NCBI GenBank assembly: GCA_001054945.1
Contig: JVKJ01000001.1
Location: 248,001-312,000 of the forward strand
DNA length: 64,000 nt
Source of the DNA: Corynebacterium falsenii
GTDB taxonomy: Bacteria; Actinomycetota; Actinomycetes; Mycobacteriales; Mycobacteriaceae
Direction: 5' to 3'
The notes under the pieces: generated by a model
Database searches by the model: none
Told to the model about the DNA's origin: nothing
Seen by the model: the letters and a program-made list of their open reading frames with translations, nothing else
Shown here: piece after piece, positions 1 to 8,545 of the stretch
How the letters are laid out: each line of letters opens with the position of its first letter
Position numbering within the stretch: the first letter of the stretch is position 1
Translations under genes and position numbers: made by a program

Positions 1-1
1 G

Positions 2-454
2 TACGATGGCCGGCCGTCCAAGTGGCTGGCAGCGCGCCTGGATCACGCTGCCGATCTTTATGATCAGGGCACAGCTCCCGTCATCGTCACGGTCGGCGGC
101 AAGAAGTCCGGCGATCGGTTCACGGAAGCGGAAGCGGGAAAGAATTACCTCATCGAGCAGCGCGGCATTCCCGCCTCGGCCGTTGTGAGCATCGACCAAG
201 GCGCCGATACCCTGGAATCAGCGGAGGCGTTCGAGCAGGTGGCACGCCAAAACGATTGGCACACGTCCGTGATCGTGACCGATCCACCCCACACTCTTCG
301 CGCGACCAAGATGGTGGAGGAGCACGGTGTGGATGCCTGGGGATCCCCTACCCGCCAGGGCCCCAGCGTGCAAAGCCGTGCCGCGCAGTTCAGTAGCATC
401 ATCCACGAGACCGGTGGGTTGCTGTACTACCAAGTGATGGAGCGAGAACTGTGA
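2..454 (+). CDS. YdcF/DUF218-family protein, 5' end missing
   Basis: The open frame enters from the left edge of the window and runs to a TGA at 452-454; the start codon lies outside. The visible 150 residues open with YDGRPSKWLAARLDHAADLY, then a hydrophobic strand and VGGKKSGDRFTEAEAG, followed by the conserved DTLESAEAF segment and VTDPPHTLRA. This is the typical order of the DUF218 (YdcF/SanA-like) fold, whose members are often membrane-tethered and linked to cell-envelope functions of unclear chemistry. The stop overlaps the GTG start of the next gene by four bases (GTGA), so the two are translationally coupled. No membrane segment is visible in the retained part; any anchor would be in the missing N-terminus. 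The family call is good, the function is unknown. Confidence 0.8.
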   Translation, partial: YDGRPSKWLAARLDHAADLYDQGTAPVIVTVGGKKSGDRFTEAEAGKNYLIEQRGIPASAVVSIDQGADTLESAEAFEQVARQNDWHTSVIVTDPPHTLRATKMVEEHGVDAWGSPTRQGPSVQSRAAQFSSIIHETGGLLYYQVMEREL

Positions 455-1746
455 GAGATCGGGACCAAGGGCGATATCACTATTCGACGGACGATACTGC
501 CCGTCTGAGGGATAATGCCCCGAAAGTCTTGGGACTGCCTGGGGCGGTGAATGATGGGCGGGAAGACTTTGACCGAGACCGCGCCCGGGTCCTGCACTCT
601 GCTGCTCTCCGTAGACTGGCCGATAAAACTCAGGTCGTTGGGCCCGGATCGGGAGACACGCCCCGTACCCGGCTCACTCACTCTTTGGAGGTCGCTCAGA
701 TATCGCGGGGTATTGGGAAGACGCTGGGGGTGGATCCCGATCTTGCGGAACTTGCTGGCCTGTCTCACGATATCGGTCACCCACCGTACGGCCACAACGG
801 CGAGCGCGCGCTCAACGAGGCGGCAGCCCTCTGCGGGGGATTTGAGGGGAACGCTCAAACGCTTCGAATTCTCAGTCGCCTTGAGCCCAAGACGATCGAC
901 GACGATGGGCAATCCTTCGGACTCAACCTCACCCGAGCCAGTCTGGATGCGGCATGTAAATACCCATGGGGCCCAGTAGCCGAGGATGGCACACATCGCA
1001 CCAAGTACTCCGCCTACCAGGAGGATCTGGCGGTTCTCGACTGGGGCCGGCAGGGCGCGCCTGCACAGCGCAAATGCCTCGAGGCGCAGATCATGGACTG
1101 GTCAGACGACGTGGCCTATTCCGTTCACGACGTGGAGGACGGGATTCTGCATGGCCGCATCACCTTGGATGTGCTGTGGGATCTCGTGGAGCTGGCTGCG
1201 CTGGCGGAAAAAGGCGCCCACCTGTTCGGCGGCGAGCCCGAGGCTTTACTTGAGGCTGCCGCTCGGTTGCGCTCGATGAGCTTGGTGGGGCGTGCCGCCG
1301 ACTTTGACGGTTCATTGCAGGACCTGGCAGCCCTCAAGGCCATGAGCTCGGAGCTGGTCAGCCGATTCGTCACCGCCGCGGTGACCGCCACCCGCCAGCG
1401 CTATGGAAAACAGCCCCTGGGCCGCTACATTGCGAAGCTCGTTGTGCCACCCCTGGTGGAGGCGGAGGTGACCCTTCTCAAGAGCGTGGCGGTCCTCTAC
1501 GTCATGGACGAGCGCCGGCATCTTGCCGAACAAGAGCGCCAGCGCGACCGGATCTTCCGGGTCACTGATTACTTGTGGCGCGGAGGGGAGGGGACGTTGG
1601 ACCCCATGTTCCGCCCGTGGTTCAACAGGGCAGAGTCCGATGCAGAGAGGATGCGCATCGTCATCGATCAGGTGGCATCTCTGACTGAGTCGAGGCTGGA
1701 ACGCATGGACCATGTGGCAGGCGAAGTCAGCGCGGCGTGGGCCTAG
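451..1746 (+). CDS. dgt: deoxyguanosinetriphosphate triphosphohydrolase-like protein (HD domain)
   Basis: A 431-residue HD-domain hydrolase that, by family, cleaves dNTPs to the deoxynucleoside plus tripolyphosphate and so influences dNTP pools. The metal-binding set is visible: His77 in RLTHSLEV, then His106-Asp107 in the SHDIGHPPYGHNGE stretch, and a later Asp in IMDWSDDVAYSVHD. Length fits the bacterial dGTPase-like group (about 420-430 aa). The GTG start at 451 overlaps the upstream stop. In mycobacteria dgt is next to dnaG; here the GMC oxidoreductase/RNase pair lies between the two. Substrate preference cannot be read from sequence. Confidence 0.92.
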   Translation: MRDRDQGRYHYSTDDTARLRDNAPKVLGLPGAVNDGREDFDRDRARVLHSAALRRLADKTQVVGPGSGDTPRTRLTHSLEVAQISRGIGKTLGVDPDLAELAGLSHDIGHPPYGHNGERALNEAAALCGGFEGNAQTLRILSRLEPKTIDDDGQSFGLNLTRASLDAACKYPWGPVAEDGTHRTKYSAYQEDLAVLDWGRQGAPAQRKCLEAQIMDWSDDVAYSVHDVEDGILHGRITLDVLWDLVELAALAEKGAHLFGGEPEALLEAAARLRSMSLVGRAADFDGSLQDLAALKAMSSELVSRFVTAAVTATRQRYGKQPLGRYIAKLVVPPLVEAEVTLLKSVAVLYVMDERRHLAEQERQRDRIFRVTDYLWRGGEGTLDPMFRPWFNRAESDAERMRIVIDQVASLTESRLERMDHVAGEVSAAWA

Positions 1747-1800
1747 TCGCATCGCGAAACACCTTGGCCCGCCAATGTGGGCCCGCTAACCCCTGCCGAG

Positions 1801-2241
1801 CTACCCTTCAGCGTCGGTGATTTTGCAAAAACTCTTGAAGTGGTCGCCGGAGTAGTACCACGTATCCGGATCGGTCTTCGTGCCCCCTCCGACCACGATC
1901 CGCCGCTCCCCGCGATGATTCAGCCCGGGAGTCTTCACCGTGTATTCCCGGTAATAGCTGGAGTTTTGCTTCGGCAGCATCCCCTCGTAGTTCCCGAAGT
2001 GCTTCCCATCCGCCGCCCCGTCGTCCGGTTTAGCGCCGGTGAGAATGTCGTGGATTTGGTCCTCCGCCTCGGGCGGGAGACTGCTCACGGTACATTCGCC
2101 GCCCCGCGTTTTACCCTCTGAGTGCGGGGAGCCATTCGGGTTGGCGTCCCCACCTATGAACTGAGAACCCGCCCACGCTACGAGCGCGATGGCACCGGCC
2201 CCAATGGCCGCGGTGGCGCTCTTCTTTTTCCTTTGCGACAT
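1801..2241 (-). CDS. secreted guanyl-specific ribonuclease (RNase N1/T1/Sa family)
   Basis: 146 residues starting at ATG 2241. A basic N-terminus (MSQRKKK) is followed by a hydrophobic stretch at residues 10-30, a signal peptide or membrane anchor. The mature part matches the Streptomyces RNase Sa layout: Cys50 and Cys139 as the disulfide pair, LPPEAEDQI near residue 55, YYREYTVKTPG with the catalytic Glu at 99, HRGERRIVVGG with Arg113/Arg114, and SGDHFKSF with the catalytic His at 134. The enzyme should cut RNA after G outside the cytoplasmic membrane. It begins 13 nt after the GMC oxidoreductase stop, so the two are probably co-transcribed. No barstar-like inhibitor gene is visible nearby. 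A longer in-frame extension upstream lies inside the oxidoreductase gene and is not likely to be used. Confidence 0.85.
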   Translation of the reverse strand: MSQRKKKSATAAIGAGAIALVAWAGSQFIGGDANPNGSPHSEGKTRGGECTVSSLPPEAEDQIHDILTGAKPDDGAADGKHFGNYEGMLPKQNSSYYREYTVKTPGLNHRGERRIVVGGGTKTDPDTWYYSGDHFKSFCKITDAEG

Positions 2242-2254
2242 GCCTGGGATTGTC

Positions 2255-3982
2255 TCACACAGGGGTGATCGGGAGGCGCAGCGCTGCTGGAGCTTCCGCC
2301 GGGACCATGGGCGCGGTCGGCGCGACGGGAGGGACCTTTCGGTAGGGCTCGCCTTGGGGCGGGCGCGGGTCGGCTTCGCCCTTGTTGGGCCACATGGATG
2401 CGGCCCGCTCCGCGTTCGCAGTGATCGACAAGGAGGGGTTGACCCCCGGATTCGCGCTAATTGCGGAACCATCGGTCACGAACATGGTGGGATATCCCCA
2501 GACGCGATGGTAGGGATCCACGACGCCACTGTCTGGCGTCGAGCTGATTGGACACCCTCCCAGGAAATGCGCGGTCAGGGGGATGTCAAAGACCTCGGAC
2601 CACACACCACCGGGCAGCCCTTTCTTGATCTTGGAGGCGAGCAGTCGGGTGGCGGCGTTGCCCTCGGGAATCCAGCTTGGGTTCGGTTCACCGGTGCCCT
2701 GACGCGAACTTAGCCGCGTGAAGGGGCCGGTGGTACGCAAAAACGTGGTGATCGAATTATTGCGGGTCTGCATCACCAGGTTGATGACGGTGCGCTGAGA
2801 CCAGTTGCGGAGGTTGAACAGGCGCGGGATATCGCGCCATTGGATGATGGCGCGCTTGAGGAATTCCAGGGGGCGGGGGCGAAGCTTGTCACCGTCAGTG
2901 AGGAGGGTCTGTAGGAGACCCATGGCATTGGAGCCTTTGCCGTAACGGACCGGCTCGATGTGGGTATCTGGGGCGGGGTAGTAGGACGAGGTGATGGCCA
3001 CGCCTTCGGAAAAGTCCTGCTGGGGGTCGTACTCCTTGCCCATTGCTCCGAGCAGGGCCTCGGAATTGGTGCGTGTCATCTGGCCGAGGGTGCGGGAGAT
3101 TCTGTCGAGGGAGCCGGCAGCTTTTTGGCGGTGTAGTAGCTGTTGGGTTCCCCAGGTGCCTGCGGCGACGACGAGGGAATCGGCGGTGTAGGACGCGGTG
3201 CGTGGATGGCGGTCGAGAAGGTGGCTTGTGCGTTTGGTGTCTACAGTCCACGAGCCATCGTGATGGGGCGTGATACCCGTGGCGGTCGTCTCCGCCAGGA
3301 CCGTGGCGCCGCCCTTTTCGGCAAGGTAAAGGTAGTTTTTAAGCAGGGTGTTTTTCGCGCCGTGGCGGCAGCCGGTCATACATTCGCCGCATTCGTGACA
3401 GGCGGTGCGGTCGGGCCCCACTCCGCCGAAGTATGGGTCGGCCACCGTCTCTCGGGGCTTGCCCTTGAGACCCGCCTTCTCTCCGAAGAACACGCCGACG
3501 GGTGCCATCCGGAACGTATGGCCCACGCCCATGTCTTCGGCGACGCGCTGAGACAGGACATCGGAGGGGGTCATGGTGGGGTTGTCCACCACGCCAAGCA
3601 TGCGTTGAGCCTGGTCGTAGAAGGGGGAGAGTTCTTCGTCCCAGTCGGTGATGTCGCTCCACTGAGGGTCATTGAAGTATTCCTTGCCTGGTTTATACAA
3701 GGTGTTGGCGTAGTTCAGGGAACCGCCACCCACGCCCGCGCCAGCGAGGATCATGACGTTCTTCAACAGGTGGATGCGTTGGATCCCTTTGCATCCCAGT
3801 GCGGGAGCCCACAAAAAGTCCTTCAGATGCCACGAGTTCTTGGCGAATTCGTGGTCCTTGAATCGGCGGCCAGCCTCGAGGATTCCAACCTTGTAGCCTT
3901 TCTCCACGAGACGGAGGGCGGTCACGGAACCACCGAATCCACTCCCGATCACCAATACGTCAAAGTGATTGCTTCCTGTCAT
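2255..3982 (-). CDS. GMC-family FAD-dependent oxidoreductase (cholesterol oxidase-like)
   Basis: 575 residues from ATG 3982, which has GGGAG about 10 nt upstream; a TTG at 4039 would add 19 residues without a ribosome site. The N-terminus FDVLVIGSGFGGSVTALRLV is the FAD dinucleotide fold, followed by GAGVGGGSLNYANTLY and the cysteine-rich CHECGECMTGCRHGAKNT segment seen in actinobacterial members annotated as cholesterol oxidases. The C-terminal FVTDGSAISANPGVNPSLSI block is the conserved GMC signature. It probably oxidises a lipophilic alcohol, possibly a sterol, but substrate specificity cannot be inferred. There is no signal peptide. The RNase gene follows 13 nt downstream on the same strand. 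Confidence 0.85.
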   Translation of the reverse strand: MTGSNHFDVLVIGSGFGGSVTALRLVEKGYKVGILEAGRRFKDHEFAKNSWHLKDFLWAPALGCKGIQRIHLLKNVMILAGAGVGGGSLNYANTLYKPGKEYFNDPQWSDITDWDEELSPFYDQAQRMLGVVDNPTMTPSDVLSQRVAEDMGVGHTFRMAPVGVFFGEKAGLKGKPRETVADPYFGGVGPDRTACHECGECMTGCRHGAKNTLLKNYLYLAEKGGATVLAETTATGITPHHDGSWTVDTKRTSHLLDRHPRTASYTADSLVVAAGTWGTQQLLHRQKAAGSLDRISRTLGQMTRTNSEALLGAMGKEYDPQQDFSEGVAITSSYYPAPDTHIEPVRYGKGSNAMGLLQTLLTDGDKLRPRPLEFLKRAIIQWRDIPRLFNLRNWSQRTVINLVMQTRNNSITTFLRTTGPFTRLSSRQGTGEPNPSWIPEGNAATRLLASKIKKGLPGGVWSEVFDIPLTAHFLGGCPISSTPDSGVVDPYHRVWGYPTMFVTDGSAISANPGVNPSLSITANAERAASMWPNKGEADPRPPQGEPYRKVPPVAPTAPMVPAEAPAALRLPITPV

Positions 3983-4116
3983 GCCAGTCGTGTCTCCCGG
4001 GGTCGCGGCGCGTTCAGTGCGAACTTGTTTCACGGCCAAACTTTAATGACATAACTTCGCGCTGGATGTAAAAATGGCTCTAAACGCAGGATCAGGGGAC
4101 CGCCTGAGGCGTGTAT

Positions 4117-4122
4117 TAACAT
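4117..4122 (+). promoter_or_regulatory. -10 box for leaderless dnaG
   Basis: TAACAT is followed by seven bases and then ATG 4130, with no Shine-Dalgarno sequence. This places the transcript start at or next to the start codon. The same geometry recurs at many other genes in the window. Confidence 0.45.
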
Positions 4123-4129
4123 GATCTGC

Positions 4130-6085
4130 ATGGCCAAAGGACGCATCCCGGAACGCGACATCGAAGCGATCCGCGAGCGTACGCCCATCGAGGAAGTGGT
4201 GGGAGAGTACGTGCAGCTCACCCCGGCGGGTGTGGACTCGATGAAGGGGTTGAGCCCCTTCAAAGATGAGAAGACTCCCTCCTTCCACGTGAGGCCAAAC
4301 AAGGGCTACTTTCACTGCTTCTCCTCCGGAGAGGGCGGAGATGTCTTCTCCTTCCTCATGAAATTGGAACACTTGACGTTCCCGGAGGCAGTCGAGCAAT
4401 GCGCCGAGAAGATCGGTTATCGCATCACCTATGAGGGCGGTGGACCGGGAAAAAGGGAAGAACCTGGGACCCGGCAGAGGCTCATTGCTGCTAACAAGGC
4501 GGCGTACGAGTTCTATCGGGAACAGCTTGGGAGCTCTACGGAGGGTGCGGATGTCGCTCGGAAATTTCTCGGCGACCGCGGATTCTCCCAAGAACATATC
4601 GATGATTTTGGCTGCGGGTACGCCCCCGCGGGATGGGACACGTTAACCAAGCACCTGCAACGCAAAGGATTCAACTTCAAGGAGCTGGAGGCGGCCGGTC
4701 TGGCACGCATGGGCAAACGGGGTCCCATCGACCGTTTTCACCGCCGGCTTCTCTGGCCGATCCGCAGCGTGGCCGGCGATGTGATCGGATTCGGCGCGCG
4801 CAAACTCTTTGACGATGACAACCTCGGCAAGTACATGAACACCCCTGAGACTCTGCTCTACAAGAAGTCCAAGGTGCTGTTCGGCATCGACCAGGCGAAA
4901 AAACACATCGCCGCGGGGCACCAAGCCGTCGTGGTGGAGGGGTACACCGACGTGATGGCCATGCACGCTGCTGGGGTGAAAACCGCGGTGGCCGCATGTG
5001 GCACTGCGTTCGGGGAGGACCATCTGCAGATCCTCCGTCGGTTCATGTTGGATGACAACTTCTTTCGCGGCGAAATCATCTACACCTTCGACGGTGATGA
5101 AGCTGGGCAGAAAGCCGCACTCCGCGCCTTCGACGGGGATCAGAAGTTCACCGGCCGATCGTATGTCACCGTGGCGCCTGAAGGGCAGGACCCCTGCGAT
5201 ATCCGCCTAGAAAAGGGGGACGCCGCGGTGCGTGACCTGGTGGCAGATCGCATTCCAATGTTCGAATTTGTCATCCGTGCCCTGCTGGCAGAGTACGATA
5301 CGGCCAGCGTGGACGGGAGCGTGCACGCTATGCGTCGCATTGTGCCTGTGCTCGCCGGCATTAGGGATGAGGCGATCCGTACGGAATACGCCCGCAGGAC
5401 TGCCGGATGGTTCGGCTGGGAGAATCCGGACGACATTCTCCATCAAGTTGAGGAGGAAGTTCGTCGCGGTAGCTCTCAGAAGCCTGCGCTGACCTTGAAG
5501 CAAGGGGCAGCCGTTCGAGAGCGAAAAAGTCGGGGCGGCCAGCCCCACAACGCGCCCGAGCTCCGCGCGGTGGAGGGCATGGAGCGACCTGATCCGGACG
5601 ACGAGTTCTTGGACTGCACGCGGGAGGTCTTGAAGTTGGGACTCCAGGAGCCGCAGATGGCTGGGGAGATATTCGACCTGATGCCGCCGGAGAGCTTCGA
5701 ACACCCTACGTATGTATCCATCGCGAATGCCGTCGCTCATGCAGGTGGGACCGCGGCCTCCAGAGGAGGTGCCGCATGGCTGGACCAGGTCAGCAGCCAT
5801 ATCAAAGACGCCATGGGCCGTGCCGTGATCAGCGAACTGGCGGTCGAAGATTTGCACTGCACCCCGGATCGACTGCCCTTTTACGCGGACGCCATCATGG
5901 CCCGTATGCAGGAGCGCTGGGTGGGCAACGAGATCGCCGATATGAAGTCTCGATTGGAACGCATCCGGCCCGATCGTGATTTCGACGAATACAAGTCGCT
6001 GTTCGCCGACCTGATGGTTCTCGAAAAGTACCGGCGTTCACTGCAGGATCGCGCTGCAGCGTACGGGGAGTTCACCCCGCAGTAA
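4130..6085 (+). CDS. dnaG: DNA primase DnaG with degenerate zinc-binding motif
   Basis: 651 residues from ATG 4130 (MAKGRIPERDIEAIRERTPIE...); an ATG nine bases earlier is less like family N-termini. It makes RNA primers at the replication fork. The TOPRIM catalytic core is intact (VVEGYTDVMAMHAAGV, then YTFDGDEAGQKAALRAF). The N-terminal zinc domain is altered: the canonical Cys-x2-His...Cys-x2-Cys becomes Ser42, Lys45, Cys63, Ser66 in GLSPFKDEKTPSF and FHCFSSGEGGD, so three of four ligands are gone while the surrounding fold is conserved. The C-terminal DnaB-interacting region follows. It may be a lineage trait of corynebacteria. The gene is probably leaderless and converges on the small gene at 6099. 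Confidence 0.95.
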   Translation: MAKGRIPERDIEAIRERTPIEEVVGEYVQLTPAGVDSMKGLSPFKDEKTPSFHVRPNKGYFHCFSSGEGGDVFSFLMKLEHLTFPEAVEQCAEKIGYRITYEGGGPGKREEPGTRQRLIAANKAAYEFYREQLGSSTEGADVARKFLGDRGFSQEHIDDFGCGYAPAGWDTLTKHLQRKGFNFKELEAAGLARMGKRGPIDRFHRRLLWPIRSVAGDVIGFGARKLFDDDNLGKYMNTPETLLYKKSKVLFGIDQAKKHIAAGHQAVVVEGYTDVMAMHAAGVKTAVAACGTAFGEDHLQILRRFMLDDNFFRGEIIYTFDGDEAGQKAALRAFDGDQKFTGRSYVTVAPEGQDPCDIRLEKGDAAVRDLVADRIPMFEFVIRALLAEYDTASVDGSVHAMRRIVPVLAGIRDEAIRTEYARRTAGWFGWENPDDILHQVEEEVRRGSSQKPALTLKQGAAVRERKSRGGQPHNAPELRAVEGMERPDPDDEFLDCTREVLKLGLQEPQMAGEIFDLMPPESFEHPTYVSIANAVAHAGGTAASRGGAAWLDQVSSHIKDAMGRAVISELAVEDLHCTPDRLPFYADAIMARMQERWVGNEIADMKSRLERIRPDRDFDEYKSLFADLMVLEKYRRSLQDRAAAYGEFTPQ

Positions 6086-6098
6086 TTCAGTAGGCGCC

Positions 6099-6416
6099 TT
6101 ATTTCCGGCGGGGGAAGCGCTTGCGCTCTGACGGGGAATCTATCCGGTCATTGGGGTGGTCAAAGTCCGATTCGACAATCGTGTGACCGTCTGCCAGAGA
6201 AGAGCGGGTGTCCCGGCTGAGATTCCGAATCTCGTGCATCCGTGGGTCTGGATCGAGCCGATTCGCCACTGCCTTGCGCCCTGCTCGGACCGCAGCCTTC
6301 GTCACCTCGGAGTTCACAGCGGTTTGATACCCACGGCGGATTTGTTCGTAGCGTCGGCGCCCAGCTTTCGTGCCCATCAAATAGCCGGCGGCGGCGCCTA
6401 CGACGAACTGAATCAT
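6099..6416 (-). CDS. small YtxH-like membrane protein
   Basis: 105 residues from ATG 6416, which is preceded by GGGAG at a good distance; an in-frame ATG at 6491 would add 25 residues but lacks a ribosome site. The protein starts MIQFVVGAAAGYLMGTKAGRR, a single short glycine/alanine-rich membrane segment followed by a basic, charged tail with SERKRFPRRK at the end. This one-helix plus soluble-tail design is typical of small actinobacterial YtxH-like proteins of unknown function. It ends 13 nt from the dnaG stop on the opposite strand. Confidence 0.7.
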   Translation of the reverse strand: MIQFVVGAAAGYLMGTKAGRRRYEQIRRGYQTAVNSEVTKAAVRAGRKAVANRLDPDPRMHEIRNLSRDTRSSLADGHTIVESDFDHPNDRIDSPSERKRFPRRK

Positions 6417-6624
6417 TGTCACTCCCGGATTCTGGCGTTGGTGTTCAGCAATTTTTTTGGACGTCCGGTCCATCAAAAAGCGTTTGAACACACTCTACGT
6501 CATCGTTCCCAATCGAGATCCGACGAGATCCCACCGACGTCGCACCATGCGGTGGGCATCGACAGCGTGCGCTGACGGCGAGCCGTCATGAGTGTCGGGG
6601 TGATGTGCCACCATGGAGTCAGGG

Positions 6625-6680
6625 CCCTCGAGGCTGTCTATCTCGGGGGACGAACGAGTAAACAAGTAATAACGAACGAG
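6625..6680 (+). promoter_or_regulatory. operator/promoter region of the mycothiol-formaldehyde operon
   Basis: An inverted repeat CCCTCGAG (6625-6632) / CTCGGGGG (6642-6649) is followed by two exact copies of ACGAACGAG at 6650-6658 and 6672-6680. The copies are 22 bp apart, two helical turns. A TAATAA-like element lies between them. The site is 34-90 bp upstream of the dehydrogenase start and is a candidate regulator site. Binding protein unknown. Confidence 0.4.
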
Positions 6681-6713
6681 AACTACCGACGAATACACAA
6701 GTGAGGATGATCC

Positions 6714-7823
6714 ATGACCGAGACCGTTGTTAAGGGAGTCATTTCGCGCGCCAAGGGTGAGCCCGTTGAGCAGGTAGATATTTCCATACCCCAGCCGGGA
6801 GCCAATGACGTCATCGTGAAAATCCAGGCCTGCGGTGTCTGCCATACCGATCTGGCATATCGGGACGGCGGGATCACTGATGATTATCCATTCCTGCTGG
6901 GCCACGAGGCTGCCGGCATTGTGGAGACTGTCGGAGAGGATGTCACCCACGTCTCTGAGGGTGACTATGTTGTCCTCAATTGGCGCGCAGTGTGCGGAGA
7001 ATGCCGCGCCTGCCGCAAGGGTGAGCCGAAGTACTGCTTCGATACCCACAACGCCTCGAAGAAGTTGACGCTGACAGACACCGGCGAGGAGCTGGAGCCT
7101 GCACTAGGCATCGGGGCTTTCGCAGAGAAAACTCTGGTTCACGAGAAGCAGTGCACCAAGGTCAACCCGGACGAAGACCCAGCAGCGGCCGGCTTGCTCG
7201 GCTGTGGCGTGATGGCGGGACTCGGTGCTGCCGTGAACACGGGTGACATCAAGCGTGGCGAGTCCGTCGCTGTCATCGGAGTTGGCGGCGTGGGCATGTC
7301 TGCTGTAGCGGGTGCCCACCTGGCAGGTGCTTCGACGATCATCGCCATCGACATTTCCGACAAGAAGTTGGCCCGCGCCAAGGAGGAATTTGGTGCCACC
7401 CACACCATCAACTCGAAGGGGCTCAGCGACGACGAATTGATCAAGCAGGTCCAGGATCTTTCCGGTGGCTTTGGTACGGATGTTGTCGTGGATGCGGTGG
7501 GTGTTCCAGAGACCTATCGCCAGGCCTTCTATCTGCGCGATCTGGCCGGCCGGGTGGTACTCGTTGGCGTCCCGACCCCGGACATGAACCTGGAGCTTCC
7601 CTTCCTGGACGTCTTCGCCCGCGGTGGCTCCCTCAAGAGCTCCTGGTACGGCGACTGCCTCCCGGAGCGTGACTTCCCCATGTACGTGGACCTGCACCTC
7701 CAGGGGCGGTTCCCCTTGGACAAGTTCATCGACGAGCGCGTGGGCCTGGGCGATGTGGAAGAGGCCTTTGCCACCATGAAGGGTGGGGAAGTGCTGCGTT
7801 CTGTGGTGGAGCTGAAGGACTAA
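6714..7823 (+). CDS. mscR: S-(hydroxymethyl)mycothiol dehydrogenase / nitrosomycothiol reductase
   Basis: 369 residues, zinc-dependent medium-chain alcohol dehydrogenase. It should oxidise the adduct of formaldehyde and mycothiol with NAD, and may reduce S-nitrosomycothiol. Catalytic zinc ligands are Cys40 (CGVCHTD) and His64 (LLGHEAAG), with a third Cys in LLGCGVMAG; structural zinc ligands are Cys94, Cys97, Cys100 and Cys108. The nucleotide-binding motif [17 protein letters not shown] is clear. The gene leads an operon with the hydrolase (45-nt gap) and the CsoR-type regulator, matching the mscR-Rv2260 type pairing known from mycobacteria. The start has GAGGATGATCC upstream. In corynebacteria the gene is also called adhE or fadH. 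Confidence 0.9.
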   Translation: MTETVVKGVISRAKGEPVEQVDISIPQPGANDVIVKIQACGVCHTDLAYRDGGITDDYPFLLGHEAAGIVETVGEDVTHVSEGDYVVLNWRAVCGECRACRKGEPKYCFDTHNASKKLTLTDTGEELEPALGIGAFAEKTLVHEKQCTKVNPDEDPAAAGLLGCGVMAGLGAAVNTGDIKRGESVAVIGVGGVGMSAVAGAHLAGASTIIAIDISDKKLARAKEEFGATHTINSKGLSDDELIKQVQDLSGGFGTDVVVDAVGVPETYRQAFYLRDLAGRVVLVGVPTPDMNLELPFLDVFARGGSLKSSWYGDCLPERDFPMYVDLHLQGRFPLDKFIDERVGLGDVEEAFATMKGGEVLRSVVELKD

Positions 7824-7868
7824 CCCAACCGGGGAAATGGGCCAACACAAAAGCTGAGGGATGGAATC

Positions 7869-8534
7869 ATGAGCGAGACAGTAAAGACGGTGAACACCAG
7901 CTCCGACAGTGGACTGCGTATCGATCGTGTGGTGACCAGCGGAACTTTCGCGTTGGACGGCGGGGAATGGGATGTGGATAACAACATCTGGATCCTCGGC
8001 GATGATAGCGAGTGCTACATAGTGGATGCCGCGCACAACGCGGAGCCCATTGCGGAAGCCGTGGGGAACCGAAAAGTACGGGGCGTGATTTGTACCCACG
8101 CCCACAATGACCACATCACGGTAGCGCCCCAACTGGCCGAACGATTCGACGCGCCGATCTTTGTGCACCCGGGCGATCAGATGCTGTGGGACGATACCCA
8201 TCCCGATGTGAGCCCGGAGGAGCTTTCGGAAGGCCAGAACTTCGCAATCGCAGGTACTGACCTGAAGGTGATGAATACTCCGGGACACTCGCCGGGATCC
8301 TGCAGCTTTTACCTCCCGGAGGCGAAAGTGCTTTTCAGTGGGGATACGTTGTTTGCTGGCGGACCAGGAGCCACCGGCCGTTCCTACAGCGACTTCGGCA
8401 CGATCATCGACTCCATTAAGCACCGCTTGCTCAGCCTGCCGGAGGACACAGAAGTCTATACCGGGCATGGGGACGCCACCGGGATTGGCGTGGAGGCACC
8501 CCACCTGGAGGAGTGGATTAAGCGGGGTTACTAG
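7869..8534 (+). CDS. metallo-beta-lactamase-fold hydrolase, mycothiol pathway
   Basis: 221 residues with the binuclear zinc signature THAHNDH (His77, His79, Asp81, His82), TPGHSPGSCSFYL and FSGDTLFAGGPGATGRS, the glyoxalase II-like layout. A terminal YTGHGDATGIG provides the last His. Position directly after the mycothiol dehydrogenase suggests that it hydrolyses the S-formylmycothiol product or a related mycothiol thioester in the cytoplasm; this is inference from context. The start ATG 7869 has GAGGGATGGAATC upstream. The regulator gene follows after 11 nt. Confidence 0.85.
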   Translation: MSETVKTVNTSSDSGLRIDRVVTSGTFALDGGEWDVDNNIWILGDDSECYIVDAAHNAEPIAEAVGNRKVRGVICTHAHNDHITVAPQLAERFDAPIFVHPGDQMLWDDTHPDVSPEELSEGQNFAIAGTDLKVMNTPGHSPGSCSFYLPEAKVLFSGDTLFAGGPGATGRSYSDFGTIIDSIKHRLLSLPEDTEVYTGHGDATGIGVEAPHLEEWIKRGY

Positions 8535-8545
8535 GCTCGCTGACT

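Noticed and set aside
1747-1800. Possible terminator between dgt and the RNase gene (GGCCC/GGGCC hairpin)
   Set aside because: The stem is only five base pairs long with no T run on either strand.
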